From: Caryophanales bacterium UBA743
GTDB lineage: Bacteria; Bacillota_I; Bacilli_A; RFN20; CAG-826
Reading direction: 5' to 3'
Assembly: GCA_002297365.1 (NCBI GenBank)
Contig: DBKT01000002.1
Location: 86,612-150,611, forward strand
Length of the DNA: 64,000 nucleotides
The position numbers and the translations under genes were made by a program. Below, one piece after another: positions 53,354-62,857 of this stretch (positions within the stretch are counted from its first letter, which is position 1; every line of letters begins with the position of its first letter). Under the pieces are notes generated by a model. That model made no database searches. It was not told the DNA's origin and saw only the letters and a list, made by a program, of their open reading frames with translations.

Positions 53354-54942
53354 TTTTTACGATACTCCTGAGGGGAAACTCCATAATACTTTTTGAAGCA
53401 GTGCGAGAAATAGTATGGGTCTTCGTAGCCGATTTCATGGGCGATTTGCGCTAATTTATTGTTTGGGTCCGCTAAAAGACGTTGGGCCGTCTCCATTCTT
53501 TTCTGCGTCAAAAGGCGAGTAAAGGAAGTTCCCTGTTTTTTTAAGATGGCGAATATATAAGAATTGGAGTAACCCAGTTCTTCGGATAAGGATTCGATGG
53601 AGATGCCGCTTTCTCGATAATGCTCATCAATGTAGTTTTTCATATGAAGAAAAGCGGTATCGATCCCCGTTAAGCGGGTTCCATTATTGATTTCGACGAT
53701 TTTATCGATAAGGGCATTCAGGAATTCCAGAATGCTCTCTTTGCCTTTCTTGGCATAGAACTGATTCATCAAATCAATATGGGAATGATAGGTCTCATAG
53801 AGTTTATCGATGGAAACGCATCCTTTTAATATGGAGGCAATCAAATCATTCAAAACAAGAAAATAGGAGTCGCGGAACTCGATATTGGAGATGTTATCAA
53901 CGATTTTCTTTGAGAGTTCTTTTGCTTCGGCGCTCTTTCCGTAAAGAAGGGCGTTCACGATGTTTTTATAATCGCTGTCATCCACTTTGCCGATTTTCTT
54001 TTCTTTGGAAGCAAGATCGCCATAGAAAAGAACCAATCCCTTTCCCATGATGGTCCGGTATTCGAGCGCCCATTTCGTGTGGCGAAACAGTTTTCGATAA
54101 GAAACCATCTCTTTCTTTGGCTCGGATATTTCGCTTACGGCGCAGGAGAAAGAAATGGAGCAGGCGCGTTTTATTTTCGCTAAGATGGTCGTAAGAGGAA
54201 GCTCGAGCTCCTCGTTATGGAAGGGTTTCTCAGAAAGAAAAAGAACGCCGAGTGAGGTTACTTCCCCGAAAGTGAAGAAATGGATGTCTTTGCGGAAGAG
54301 CTGTCTTAGGTTTTCCTCAAGATAGTAATGCGCCATTTCCAATTCTTCATAACCCAAAGAATCTTCTTCGGCATCCGGATCGAATAAGGCAAAGGCGATG
54401 TATTTGTCTTTTAAGGCGATGCCATCATTTTTCAGTTTTTCGTCGAAGGCCTCGCTAATGCATTTCAAGGTTATGAGCTTCAAAAGGTCGGCATTTTGCT
54501 CCGCTTTCAAAAGAGCCTCATTGTCTTCTTTTGCTTTTTCGATATCCTTATCGATTTGATTGGTGGTATCTAAGCGATCTTTCGCTTTAGCAAGAGCTTC
54601 TTTCAATTCCGAATAAGAAAGGGGCTTCAAGAGATATGCAACCGCATCCAGCTGGATGGCTTGCTTAGCGAAATCGAAATCGTCGAAACCGCTGAGAAAA
54701 ATAATCTGGATAAGAGGATAATGCTCTTTCAGGTTTTTAGCTAATTCCAGACCGGTGACAAAAGGCATTTTAATATCCGTTATAAGAATGTCCACATCGG
54801 ATAAAGAATCTATGTCTTCGAGAACGTCGTATCCGTTTTGATAGGAGGCCTTTACCGTGAAGTTGTCTTTCTCTTTTTCTAGCAAAGAAAGCAATCTGGA
54901 TCTTGTGGCTTCCTCATCGTCTGCGATTATGAGTTTATACAT
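53350..54942 (-). CDS. YesN-type response regulator with AraC DNA-binding domain
   Basis: The protein has 530 aa from the ATG at 54942 (AGGTCAAAGAA upstream); an upstream in-frame start at 54972 lacks such a site. The receiver domain has DDEE (8-11), phosphoacceptor D56 in ILITDIKMPF, and KPLSYSEL. A ~300-residue middle region links to two AraC-type helix-turn-helix motifs at the C-terminus (GISIESLSEELGYSNSYIFAILKK; LAQIAHEIGYEDPYYFSHCFKKYYGVSPQEYR). It should control the importer and perhaps the GH3 operon nearby. Its own binding site is not established. Confidence 0.92.
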   Translation of the reverse strand: MYKLIIADDEEATRSRLLSLLEKEKDNFTVKASYQNGYDVLEDIDSLSDVDILITDIKMPFVTGLELAKNLKEHYPLIQIIFLSGFDDFDFAKQAIQLDAVAYLLKPLSYSELKEALAKAKDRLDTTNQIDKDIEKAKEDNEALLKAEQNADLLKLITLKCISEAFDEKLKNDGIALKDKYIAFALFDPDAEEDSLGYEELEMAHYYLEENLRQLFRKDIHFFTFGEVTSLGVLFLSEKPFHNEELELPLTTILAKIKRACSISFSCAVSEISEPKKEMVSYRKLFRHTKWALEYRTIMGKGLVLFYGDLASKEKKIGKVDDSDYKNIVNALLYGKSAEAKELSKKIVDNISNIEFRDSYFLVLNDLIASILKGCVSIDKLYETYHSHIDLMNQFYAKKGKESILEFLNALIDKIVEINNGTRLTGIDTAFLHMKNYIDEHYRESGISIESLSEELGYSNSYIFAILKKQGTSFTRLLTQKRMETAQRLLADPNNKLAQIAHEIGYEDPYYFSHCFKKYYGVSPQEYRKK

Positions 54943-55041
54943 TTCTTTGACCTTTGTATAAGGATAGCACAATTTTTTTCTTTTGAAACGAGTCCGCTCT
55001 TTTTGGATATTTGAGGGGTTGGAGGTCCCGATCTTCGAAAG

Positions 55042-56697
55042 CTAAAGCCTATTTGCCGCACCGATGGATTCACGGTATTCATTGCCCAGGAAATCCGTCG
55101 GCTTGGAATCAATGGAGATGCAATTGGCTGGATCGAATAATTTGCTTTCCTTCATCAAAACGAATTCTTTTGCCTTATCCATCCCGATTCTTTCTACAAG
55201 AGAGTCGCCGCATATCGTTTTCGGCTTTGGGTTAAAGGAATCGAAGTTTTCAAGCTCTTCAATATGGGCGATTTCTTTCTCGGAATAAACAACATTGCAC
55301 TCAGCAAAAAAATTCGTTTGGTTTCCGAGTTTCAGCGAAGGATTCTCTGATGTGCAGTAAATCAGGTTGTTATAGAAATTCATTTTGCGATCATTGTTGA
55401 TTTCAAGAAGAATGGGCGAGGAAACGGAGGTGGAAACAATCGTGTTGTTATAGCATTCCATGTTTCCGATGTGATAATTCATGTATATGACGCCTTTTTT
55501 GCCTAAGTCATTCACCGAGACGTTATACCGCAATATCACTTCATCCGAAGTGGTTTTGGAAGTCGAGTTGCAGTTTAAAAACAAGCCGAAAGAGTTGTCG
55601 TGGGAATAATTATATTGGAAGAGGACTCTTTTGCTTTGCAAGTCGGAATCGAGCATAGCTCCATCTTGGATATTTCCATTTTTTTGCTGGGAAGCGAGAT
55701 TCCTGTATCCCTCGTTTCTTTCCACGAGAATGTTCTCGACATAGGAGGTGACGATGCTATTTCCCGCTTTGCAAGTCGTTGCCGTATCATGAACGAGATT
55801 GTTTATGATTTTGCTATTGAGGGAATTTCTAAGAAAAATGGCATTCTTCGCGATGTCATTTATTTCGTTGCCTTCAAGTGTCAGATTGGTATGGGCGTAT
55901 TGGCTGAAAGAATCATCATACGGCGATATCTTTTCGACTTTCGTGCCTCTTACTTTATACCAAGTGGCGATTCCGACATTGGAGACCCTTTCGATATGGC
56001 AATTGCGAACGAGGAAATCGTTGCTTCGAGCTTTGCCATCCTTGCTCCATAAATGTATTCCGCCCGTTGTTTTTGAAGCCATGCTCATGCCCGCATTTTC
56101 CGCATCGCTTATGCCGTATACATCGTGGATATAGAGATTCTCAAGATGGATGGAATCATAGGTCTTGATTTCAGCGGTGTCGCTAGATAGTTCCACCAAA
56201 ACACCCCTACGATCCCCCTCTTCTTTTGAAGAATCGAAGATCTCGAAGTCCCTGAAAGTCAAATAAGAGCAATTTTTGATATAGACAATCCCCGTCCCTA
56301 AATGATTGTTTCCATCAATCTTCGGGAGGGTGCCTTCTCCATAGGATGAAATGAGAATCGGTTTGTTTTTTTCTCCGTGGATGTCCATCAAAGATATTCC
56401 GCCGGAGAAAGAGCTGCCTTTTTTGAAAAGAAGCCTATCCCCCGCTTCAAGCTTGATTTTCTTTATGTCCTCGAAAGAAGAAAAAGGAGATTCCATGGTT
56501 CCGTTTCCGTTTTCTTTTGAGGAATCGAAGAAATAAGTCGATCCATAAACGATTTCCGAGCTTACTTGCTCGTTGCTTTCCTCTCTTTCTGAAGAAGAGG
56601 GGTCACCGCTCTCTTGAAAGGCGCTTTCTTCTTTTTGGCTGCAGGAAAAAAGGATCAAGGAGAGCAAAGCCAAAGCGAGAGATCGTCTTTTTTTCAT
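55042..56697 (-). CDS. right-handed beta-helix lipoprotein (polysaccharide-acting type)
   Basis: The protein has 551 aa with lipobox LFSC (Cys at 19) and a Ser/Glu linker. Residues ~55-520 show PbH1-type parallel beta-helix coils: TFRDFEIFDSS, LENLYIHDVYG, VRNCHIERVSNVGI, ILRYNVSVNDLGKKG, MECYNNTIVSTS. The C-terminal DFLGNEYRESIGAANR is the end motif often seen in such polysaccharide lyases/hydrolases. Candidate catalytic residues cannot be picked with confidence. It is last in the operon after the GH3 gene (24-bp gap), so it probably binds or cleaves the same glycan at the surface. Confidence 0.8.
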   Translation of the reverse strand: MKKRRSLALALLSLILFSCSQKEESAFQESGDPSSSEREESNEQVSSEIVYGSTYFFDSSKENGNGTMESPFSSFEDIKKIKLEAGDRLLFKKGSSFSGGISLMDIHGEKNKPILISSYGEGTLPKIDGNNHLGTGIVYIKNCSYLTFRDFEIFDSSKEEGDRRGVLVELSSDTAEIKTYDSIHLENLYIHDVYGISDAENAGMSMASKTTGGIHLWSKDGKARSNDFLVRNCHIERVSNVGIATWYKVRGTKVEKISPYDDSFSQYAHTNLTLEGNEINDIAKNAIFLRNSLNSKIINNLVHDTATTCKAGNSIVTSYVENILVERNEGYRNLASQQKNGNIQDGAMLDSDLQSKRVLFQYNYSHDNSFGLFLNCNSTSKTTSDEVILRYNVSVNDLGKKGVIYMNYHIGNMECYNNTIVSTSVSSPILLEINNDRKMNFYNNLIYCTSENPSLKLGNQTNFFAECNVVYSEKEIAHIEELENFDSFNPKPKTICGDSLVERIGMDKAKEFVLMKESKLFDPANCISIDSKPTDFLGNEYRESIGAANRL

Positions 56698-56721
56698 TGC
56701 CTGTTTCCTTTGGGGCGGAGT

Positions 56722-59700
56722 TTATTTTTCCTTTTTCCTTTGGAAGATTTTCCTAAAGGCAGGGATTTCATCGTAAGCGAGAGCGAAAGCAAAGAAAGCG
56801 ACGCTCAAAGAGAAAATCGTATCGACGGCGATGCTAATGCCGTTTAAGGCACTGATCCATGGAGGGGTGACATTACGGAAGATAGTCGAAACATCTATTC
56901 CATTCATGGCATTGGAGCGAAGGACGGTATAAAGAATGCGATGGGCTTCTTCTCTCATGGCATTCGTGAGTTTCCCATAGCCTTCTTTGTATTGGTATAA
57001 GGCCGATTTATCCGCGCTTATGGCATTATCTCCATCAGGCAAAGCGCATCCGCCTAGAATTCCCCCAACCATATCCATATAGCCGCCTTGCCAGTAATCG
57101 GATACGGCAAACCCGCTCATGCCGAATTCTTTTCTTAAAACGGAGTTGATGAAGCCTTGTTGGCTCGTCCAAATGACGCCGATTCGGTTGAAACCGGTCA
57201 TAACGTTTTCGGCATTGCCTTCTTCGATGGCGATTTGGAAAGGCTTTAGATATATCTCGCGGATGCTTTGCTCATTCGCCCAGGTGTTCACCCCTTCTCT
57301 GTTCTTTTCTTGATCGTTTAAGATAGCGTGCTTCATATAGACATAGACGCCCATCTTATGAATGCCTTGCACTTCTTTCGCGGCGATTTTTCCAGCAAGG
57401 GTGCCATCTTCCGATGCGTATTCAAAAGCGCGCCCATTATAGGAACCGCGATGGATGTTGACTCCTAAGCCATATAAGCCGGAATAGCCTGCCCACAAGC
57501 AATCTTCGCCAACATATTCGCCTAATTCTTCCGCTAAATCGTCATTTCTCGCGGCCGCCAATAAGGAAGGAGTCGGATAGGATATCGGCGAGATATCCGA
57601 ATCGGGATCGTCATAGAGGAAAGTGAAGCGGTTTGTGGCAACGGTCGCATTGTCCTCGTAGCTATATGAAGTTCCTCCGACAGGCCCTAAGGCTCCGTTG
57701 CCGTCGATGGTTTGCGGTTTGCTTATGCTTTCTAGGCCGGATGTTTTTCTTAAACCGTTTGAAAGCAGCATAACCGTATCTTCGAAAGTCAGCTGATTCA
57801 ACAGCTTTTCCCACTCTGGGTCATCGTAGTCTTTGTAGAATAGGTTGCCTTTTTCATCCATCGACATCAAAGAGGCGAGAGTTAGGCCGTTATCCTCTCC
57901 ATAGGTGGGATTCGGAACATCGTCAGGTTGGATTGTCTCGGACTTTTTCTTTCCATCCTGAATCATTTCCGCATTGGTTTTCACTTTTGCGTTATTAGGA
58001 AGTTTGGCGTTATTTTCATTTAAGCCGAATTTCACCGTGTCGTTCCAATTTGAACGGGTGATATAAGTGACGGAATTCTCCCCTTTATGCTCATAAAGAT
58101 TCAAGTCCGCGTTGTCGAATTGATTTGTGATGGCTTCGCCGGTGGCTTTGCTATGAGAATACAAGGAGTCGGAGAATTGTTTGTTGAACTTATGGGTCAA
58201 TTGGGCGTTCCCGTTGCCATCCATCCCATCGGATGCGTCAAAGCCTTTCGCCGCAAGGATGTTATTCAAAGCATCATGGGCGTTTTTGCCAGTCGCAAAA
58301 TAATAGTCTCCTTCATCGAGTATGTAGGTTTTGGCCTTATAGGAATCATAAGAAGCCAATTCCCTTCCTTCGACTTTGACGGTAAGCGTCTCTGAAGCGC
58401 CAGGCTCTAGCAAAGAGGTTTTCGCATAGTCAACCAGTTCGATGGAGGCTTTTTCGATGTGATTGTCTTTATCGTATTGAGTGTATGGCTTTTGAAGGTA
58501 GAAATCCACCCCTTCTTTGCCAGAAACTTTGCCGGTGTTTGTTACTTTGACGGACAATTCGTAAATGTCTTCTTTCGAATTTTCCTTGACTTGGAAATCC
58601 GAATAAGCGAATGTGGTGTAACTTAGACCATATCCAAAAGGGTAGGCGACTGCATCTTGATAGAGGAAGGCGCCGACGTTATCCGTTTTTAAAATCGTGT
58701 CCTCATAACGAGTTTCCGTATAGCGATAGCCATTATAGATGCCTTCTTGATAGACGACGTAGCGGTTGCTTTTGCCGCCATTTGCCGAAGAGATTGGATC
58801 ACCTTCGTTCGTGTAAGAGCCGAAATTGGCATACACTGGGTTATAGGCGTGTTTTTTCCAATAGGTGTCGGTTAATTTGCCGGACGGATTGGCTTTGCCG
58901 CTTAATATTTTGGCGATGCCATCCGTGCAATTGCTTCCGCCGATTCCAGCCCAAAGGAGAGAATCGATTCCATATTCCTCTAAATCGACATAGTCGCATT
59001 GCACTTGGTTGACGCTATTAAGAAGAACAATGATTTTTTCTATGGTTCCATTATCCTTCAATTTCTTGAGATTTTGCAGAACATCGATTTCAGAAGGTGA
59101 AAGCTCTAGATAATTTCCGTGGGAATAATCGGAGGTGTTTCCGCCGGTGTTTTTTAAATCGGTGGCTTCGGTTCCGTAACGAGAAAGGACGAAAATGCCT
59201 GCTTCGGCTTGATCGTTTTTGCTATTTCCTATTTGGGCCCATTTCGCATCATTGATGGTGTATTTCGCGGCGTCAGAGCTCGTGTTCGTCGTATGATCAC
59301 CATAATATTGTTTGTTGGCTGAATACCAATCCCAAAGACCTTGATTCACTTGGAAACCGTTCTTTTCAAGGCCGTCTTTCAAAGAGACGAATTCAGAGCG
59401 CTTTGCGAAAGAAGAACCGCCGCCTGAGTAAATATAATTAACGCTGGAAGAGCTGTATAAATTGATTTTCGCCCCTTTTGTCAAAGGCAAAGCCTGATTC
59501 TCGTTTTTAAGAAGAACCGCGCCTTCTTGGGTGACTCGAGAGGTAGCGTCATTCGCATCATCCTGCAAATCCGCTATGGAGGAATAGTTGGAGAAATAAT
59601 AGATGTTGTCCGCCTCACCTCCGGCATCCACTTTTTCTTGCGTCGTTTGACCCAAAAAAGCGGTTATGGCACCAGAATTATCCATGGCGATTTTTCCGCC

Positions 59701-59769
59701 AACGGTCGTAACGCCAAAGGCAAGAGTGGCTATATTCGCTATTATCTTTGCGAGTTTTGTCAATTTCAT
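56722..59769 (-). CDS. membrane-anchored GH3 family glycoside hydrolase
   Basis: The protein has 1015 aa and is a paralogue of the 997-aa enzyme at 28-31 kb with the same inverted domain order: sandwich and FnIII-like part first (GKEGVDFYLQKPYTQYD), catalytic (beta/alpha)8 domain last (NIHRGSYNGRAFEYASEDG, KHAILNDQE). The nucleophile position is D891 in AVSDYW, closer to the classical SDW than the paralogue's TDN. A signal/anchor helix lies at ~5-30 and a C-terminal helix at ~975-1000. It sits between a small membrane protein and the beta-helix lipoprotein genes with gaps of 11 and 24 bp, so these act as one locus. The substrate is not identifiable by sequence alone. Confidence 0.9.
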   Translation of the reverse strand: MKLTKLAKIIANIATLAFGVTTVGGKIAMDNSGAITAFLGQTTQEKVDAGGEADNIYYFSNYSSIADLQDDANDATSRVTQEGAVLLKNENQALPLTKGAKINLYSSSSVNYIYSGGGSSFAKRSEFVSLKDGLEKNGFQVNQGLWDWYSANKQYYGDHTTNTSSDAAKYTINDAKWAQIGNSKNDQAEAGIFVLSRYGTEATDLKNTGGNTSDYSHGNYLELSPSEIDVLQNLKKLKDNGTIEKIIVLLNSVNQVQCDYVDLEEYGIDSLLWAGIGGSNCTDGIAKILSGKANPSGKLTDTYWKKHAYNPVYANFGSYTNEGDPISSANGGKSNRYVVYQEGIYNGYRYTETRYEDTILKTDNVGAFLYQDAVAYPFGYGLSYTTFAYSDFQVKENSKEDIYELSVKVTNTGKVSGKEGVDFYLQKPYTQYDKDNHIEKASIELVDYAKTSLLEPGASETLTVKVEGRELASYDSYKAKTYILDEGDYYFATGKNAHDALNNILAAKGFDASDGMDGNGNAQLTHKFNKQFSDSLYSHSKATGEAITNQFDNADLNLYEHKGENSVTYITRSNWNDTVKFGLNENNAKLPNNAKVKTNAEMIQDGKKKSETIQPDDVPNPTYGEDNGLTLASLMSMDEKGNLFYKDYDDPEWEKLLNQLTFEDTVMLLSNGLRKTSGLESISKPQTIDGNGALGPVGGTSYSYEDNATVATNRFTFLYDDPDSDISPISYPTPSLLAAARNDDLAEELGEYVGEDCLWAGYSGLYGLGVNIHRGSYNGRAFEYASEDGTLAGKIAAKEVQGIHKMGVYVYMKHAILNDQEKNREGVNTWANEQSIREIYLKPFQIAIEEGNAENVMTGFNRIGVIWTSQQGFINSVLRKEFGMSGFAVSDYWQGGYMDMVGGILGGCALPDGDNAISADKSALYQYKEGYGKLTNAMREEAHRILYTVLRSNAMNGIDVSTIFRNVTPPWISALNGISIAVDTIFSLSVAFFAFALAYDEIPAFRKIFQRKKEK

Positions 59770-59780
59770 AATCCTCTCCT

Positions 59781-60203
59781 TTAGTTGTCTTTTCTACCTT
59801 TTAGGTAAATCGAGACATTCGAAAAAATGGCCGCCAATGAATAAAAGACGATGCATAGAATCACTTTGCCGTCAATTAAAGCGATCGCTTCAGAGGTAAC
59901 GCCATTATAGAAAACGCCGCTAAAATACATGTAAACGTAAAGAATGAATAAAAGGAAGGTGACGAAATTCAACGCCCATAAGGCAATCGAGGCGAAATTG
60001 CTCGTTTTTTTAAAAAGCAGCAATCCGCCATAGACGGCAATAGCGACAAAAGCCGGTATCGTCGCCGATGCATTGCGATATTCTAATAACGTACCCGAAA
60101 ACCCTAGATAAAAGATGTTCCCAAGGATAGCCAGAAGTATTGAGACAATGGCAAAATAGAAGCCAACCGTCTTATAAAAAGATGTATTAAGATATTTTTT
60201 CAT
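59781..60203 (-). CDS. small four-helix membrane protein
   Basis: The protein has 140 aa with four hydrophobic helices at about 12-32, 48-64, 72-92 and 112-130 and a short basic C-terminus (LKGRKDN). No family is recognised. It lies in the operon between the BIG2 lipoprotein gene (9-bp gap) and the GH3 gene (11-bp gap), suggesting a helper role for the surface enzymes. That is inference from position. Confidence 0.7.
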   Translation of the reverse strand: MKKYLNTSFYKTVGFYFAIVSILLAILGNIFYLGFSGTLLEYRNASATIPAFVAIAVYGGLLLFKKTSNFASIALWALNFVTFLLFILYVYMYFSGVFYNGVTSEAIALIDGKVILCIVFYSLAAIFSNVSIYLKGRKDN

Positions 60204-60212
60204 TTATTTTAC

Positions 60213-62183
60213 CTATTTAGCGGAAGCGCTCACGTCAACGTTGATTTTATAGGAGCCAACGGCTTTGAGTTTGAATTGGAAGGGTTTGGCATCGGCAGAA
60301 GAATCGAAATTAAACGTATAGGTGCCCTCTGCTTCTTTCGTTAAATCGCTGATGTCTTTTTTCTCCGCATTTTGACCCGTAATCGTGACGGAAGGGGTTT
60401 CCTTGCCTATATATTCGAATTTATAGGTGACGATTGTCGTTCCATCCTCCTTAGGCGCATAACGCAAATAGGAGTAAGCCTCTGTGCCACCATTATTGGA
60501 TTTGATGACAAAATCGATTGTTTTGCCATCTTCGCTGATTTTGCGTTCGGATGTCTTGGATCCTTTTCCGTCAAAATAGAACCATTTTCCTCTATTCTCG
60601 TTTTGAAGGACCGTGGCATTATTCCCCGAAGTCAAATTAATACGCGTATCTTCCACCTCCGAATTTATGACATTTACCTCACAAGAGGTGGAGAAAGAAC
60701 CTGAAATAGCCGTGATTGTAGCTACGCCCACCGAAAGAGCGGTCACTTTGCCATTTTCGACTTTCGCCACTTTTTCATTATTCGAAGACCATTCTACGAC
60801 AGGATTATCTTCACCTGGAATTCTCGCGGTTAGGGTGAATTCTTTTTTGCTTTCATCGGCTAAATCAAGGGTCTTTTTCTTTTCGCTTAAATAGAGACGC
60901 TTTACCTCTCCGATTTCTTCGAAAACAGGGAGAACATCGAACTTGCCAGTGCATTTGAATTTAATGGAGCTAGGAGCGGTATCAGATGGATCGGAGGATT
61001 CAAAATCAAGCTCGACTTTATTGAGTCCTGCCGGATAGTCTATATCGGAGCCTCCATTGATGCTCAGTTTTGCCTCTTTCTCAGCATAGAAGTAGAGAGT
61101 TTCTTTATAGGAATACCCACCGGTTGCGTCTGGCTGATAGCGCAAATAGAAAAAGTTTGAGCCTGCCAGGTTTCCGTTTGCGTCTCCGACGCGAAGAATA
61201 TTGACATTGATCAATCCGCCTTCGATTGTCGGAACGGACTCTATTTTGACATTCTCCTCATTTTCGCAAAGATAAACCCATTTTTTAGGATTGTTTGCCG
61301 AATCGATTTTTTTGCCCGCCATCAATTCCTCAGGATCCCCTGCTTCTTTGACGATCAAAACGCATGTGGCGTCAACCCCATCTTCATTAGAAATAAGGTG
61401 AATGGTGCTCATTCCCGCTTTCTTAGGGGTGACAACGCCATCCTTTATTGAAGCGATTGTCTCATCATCAATGGAATAAACTGCATCAGCGGATGGTACT
61501 CCTTTTAATTCCAAAGTTAAATTCGTGCCTATTGTTGCGATGACTTTTTTCTGAATGAAAGAGAAATCATTGGTGCGCACGGTGACAAGGCAAGAAGCGC
61601 TTAAGGTTCCGTTTGTGACGGTGATGGTAGCCTTTCCCCTCTTATGCCCCGTGACAAGGCCCGTTTGAGACACGCTGGCGATTTCTTCATGATCGGAAAA
61701 CCAGGTGACATTCTTATTGTCATCGTTAACGGTCGCGGATAGCTGGTGGGTGTTTGCATCGCTAAGGGAGATGATTATTTCGGTCTCGCTTAGTTTAATC
61801 GAATGGCTCGTGACAAGGACTTTTATTTCCTTGGTTTGAAGAACGGTTATGCTTTTGTTTTTCCTTGCTTTAACCGTAATAACGGCCTCTCCTTCTCCAA
61901 TAGCGGTAATCACGCCGTTACGGACTTTGGCGATATTTTTATCGGATGACGTCCAGCTTAATGTATACAGAGAGTCATCATTTGTCGTGGCCGTTATGGT
62001 TTCTTCTTGGCCGACATTTAAAGTAACCTGATTTTTGGAAACGGTTAGGCCTACGTCGGTATTTCCGATGTTTTGTTTGGAAGACTCGGCAGTTTCCCCT
62101 CTGTCTACTTTGCAAGAGGTTAATATCCCCCCGAATGTCAAAGCAAATAGCGAACTAAAAATAATAGCTTTTGTTTTTTTCAT
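60213..62183 (-). CDS. lipoprotein with multiple BIG2 domains and carbohydrate-binding-like modules
   Basis: The protein has 656 aa with lipobox LTSC (Cys at 24). BIG2 Ig-like domains lie at ~45-125, 130-205, 208-280 and ~425-500, each with the T/N-LxVGQ ... S.Sdxx.A.V.xG.VTA pattern. Two beta-sandwich modules of about 140 residues (~290-420 and ~510-656) share an internal similarity: GKWFYF or KKWVYL, FFYLRYQPDATGGY or YSYLRYAPKEDG, KPFQFKLKAVG or SSIKFKCTGKF. They look like duplicated carbohydrate-binding domains. First gene of the operon with the GH3 enzyme, so it is probably the glycan-capturing partner. Confidence 0.8.
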   Translation of the reverse strand: MKKTKAIIFSSLFALTFGGILTSCKVDRGETAESSKQNIGNTDVGLTVSKNQVTLNVGQEETITATTNDDSLYTLSWTSSDKNIAKVRNGVITAIGEGEAVITVKARKNKSITVLQTKEIKVLVTSHSIKLSETEIIISLSDANTHQLSATVNDDNKNVTWFSDHEEIASVSQTGLVTGHKRGKATITVTNGTLSASCLVTVRTNDFSFIQKKVIATIGTNLTLELKGVPSADAVYSIDDETIASIKDGVVTPKKAGMSTIHLISNEDGVDATCVLIVKEAGDPEELMAGKKIDSANNPKKWVYLCENEENVKIESVPTIEGGLINVNILRVGDANGNLAGSNFFYLRYQPDATGGYSYKETLYFYAEKEAKLSINGGSDIDYPAGLNKVELDFESSDPSDTAPSSIKFKCTGKFDVLPVFEEIGEVKRLYLSEKKKTLDLADESKKEFTLTARIPGEDNPVVEWSSNNEKVAKVENGKVTALSVGVATITAISGSFSTSCEVNVINSEVEDTRINLTSGNNATVLQNENRGKWFYFDGKGSKTSERKISEDGKTIDFVIKSNNGGTEAYSYLRYAPKEDGTTIVTYKFEYIGKETPSVTITGQNAEKKDISDLTKEAEGTYTFNFDSSADAKPFQFKLKAVGSYKINVDVSASAK

Positions 62184-62214
62184 ATTTTCGTCTTCCTCAC
62201 AGGCATAAAAGATT

Positions 62215-62230
62215 ATGAAAGCCCTTTCTT
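62215..62230. promoter_or_regulatory. weak cre-like site
   Basis: ATGAAAGCCCTTTCTT fits the cre consensus at 14 of 16 positions, 32 bp before the ATG of the BIG2 lipoprotein. It lacks the central CG, so this is weak. Confidence 0.25.
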
Positions 62231-62515
62231 ATTCAATTCTAATTGACGATAGGCAGAATAAATATTGCAATATTTGCTTATGTAAATGGCATTTTGCAAT
62301 ACAGGGGCGGCGTTATAAGCAACATTTGGCTTTTTCTGGCATAAGGGCTTTATTCACAAGAGAAGCTCTTAAATTTCCATTTAAAAATCCAGCATCAAAG
62401 CGATAGAAACAATGCAAGAATAAGAACGTAATCTTTTAAAATAAAAAGGCTGACGCTTTTTACTGCATCAAACCTATTCTTTCTAATGTGTATGATTACC
62501 TATATTGATACAATT

Positions 62516-62562
62516 TGCGTACACCCTTAAAAAGTGCGTACATTTCATTCAAAATGCGTACA
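62516..62562. repeat. three direct repeats of TGCGTACA at two-turn spacing
   Basis: Copies start at 62516, 62535 and 62555, spaced 19 and 20 bp, each preceded by a different base. Equal spacing of about two helical turns indicates side-by-side binding by a regulator on one face of the DNA. They lie between the small RNA terminator and the GH3 operon. Confidence 0.6.
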
Positions 62563-62573
62563 GCTGAATAAAA

Positions 62574-62600
62574 GAAAAAACCTCCCAGCAAGTAGGAGGT
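62574..62600 (-). terminator. terminator of the candidate small RNA
   Basis: ACCTCC, a loop, GGGAGGT and seven T on the minus strand. Confidence 0.75.
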
Positions 62601-62723
62601 CTGTAACTGTTTCCGTTACCGAATGTGCGCTAGCCTTTTAACGTGGTCCTAGGCACTACGCTGTCCACGAGCCAATCTCACGAGTGAATAATAGTCTATG
62701 ACCATAAGCATTCTAGACTGCTT
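62574..62723 (-). ncRNA. candidate structured small RNA of unknown family
   Basis: On the minus strand an extended -10 (TGGTACAAT, hexamer 62735-62730) is followed by about 150 nt with several stable stems and a terminator hairpin ACCTCC/GGAGGT with T7. Stems visible: ATAAGC/GCTTAT; CGTGG/CCACG; GTGCCTAG/CTAG-C-GCAC (one bulge); GTAAC/GTTAC. It encodes no obvious peptide. It does not match 6S, SRP, tmRNA, T-box or common riboswitch consensus that I can recognise. It may be an independent regulator or a leader. Confidence 0.5.
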
Positions 62724-62857
62724 ATATAAATTGTACCATAAAAGGTATAAAAATGCCATCTTTTTAAACTGCGATTTCCTAGCTCATTTTGTAATAAATA
62801 CTCATCTTTGTTACATTACATATCTCTGTAATCTAACGTAAAAGTATGTTAAAACAA

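Larger units (their letters stand above)
62184..62573. other. 390-bp upstream region of the GH3 operon
   Basis: It carries a cre-like match (62215-62230), a 16-bp palindrome AAATATTGCAATATTT (62260-62275), and three TGCGTACA repeats (62516-62562). No gene is supported. Together these suggest a regulated promoter for the operon starting at 62183, but no -10/-35 pair stands out. Confidence 0.45.

Noticed and set aside
62574..62723. Small RNA as a known riboswitch, T-box or 6S RNA
   Set aside because: The diagnostic cores (for example T-box AGGGTGG or lysine GAAAGG/ATCGCCGAA) are absent; it remains unassigned.
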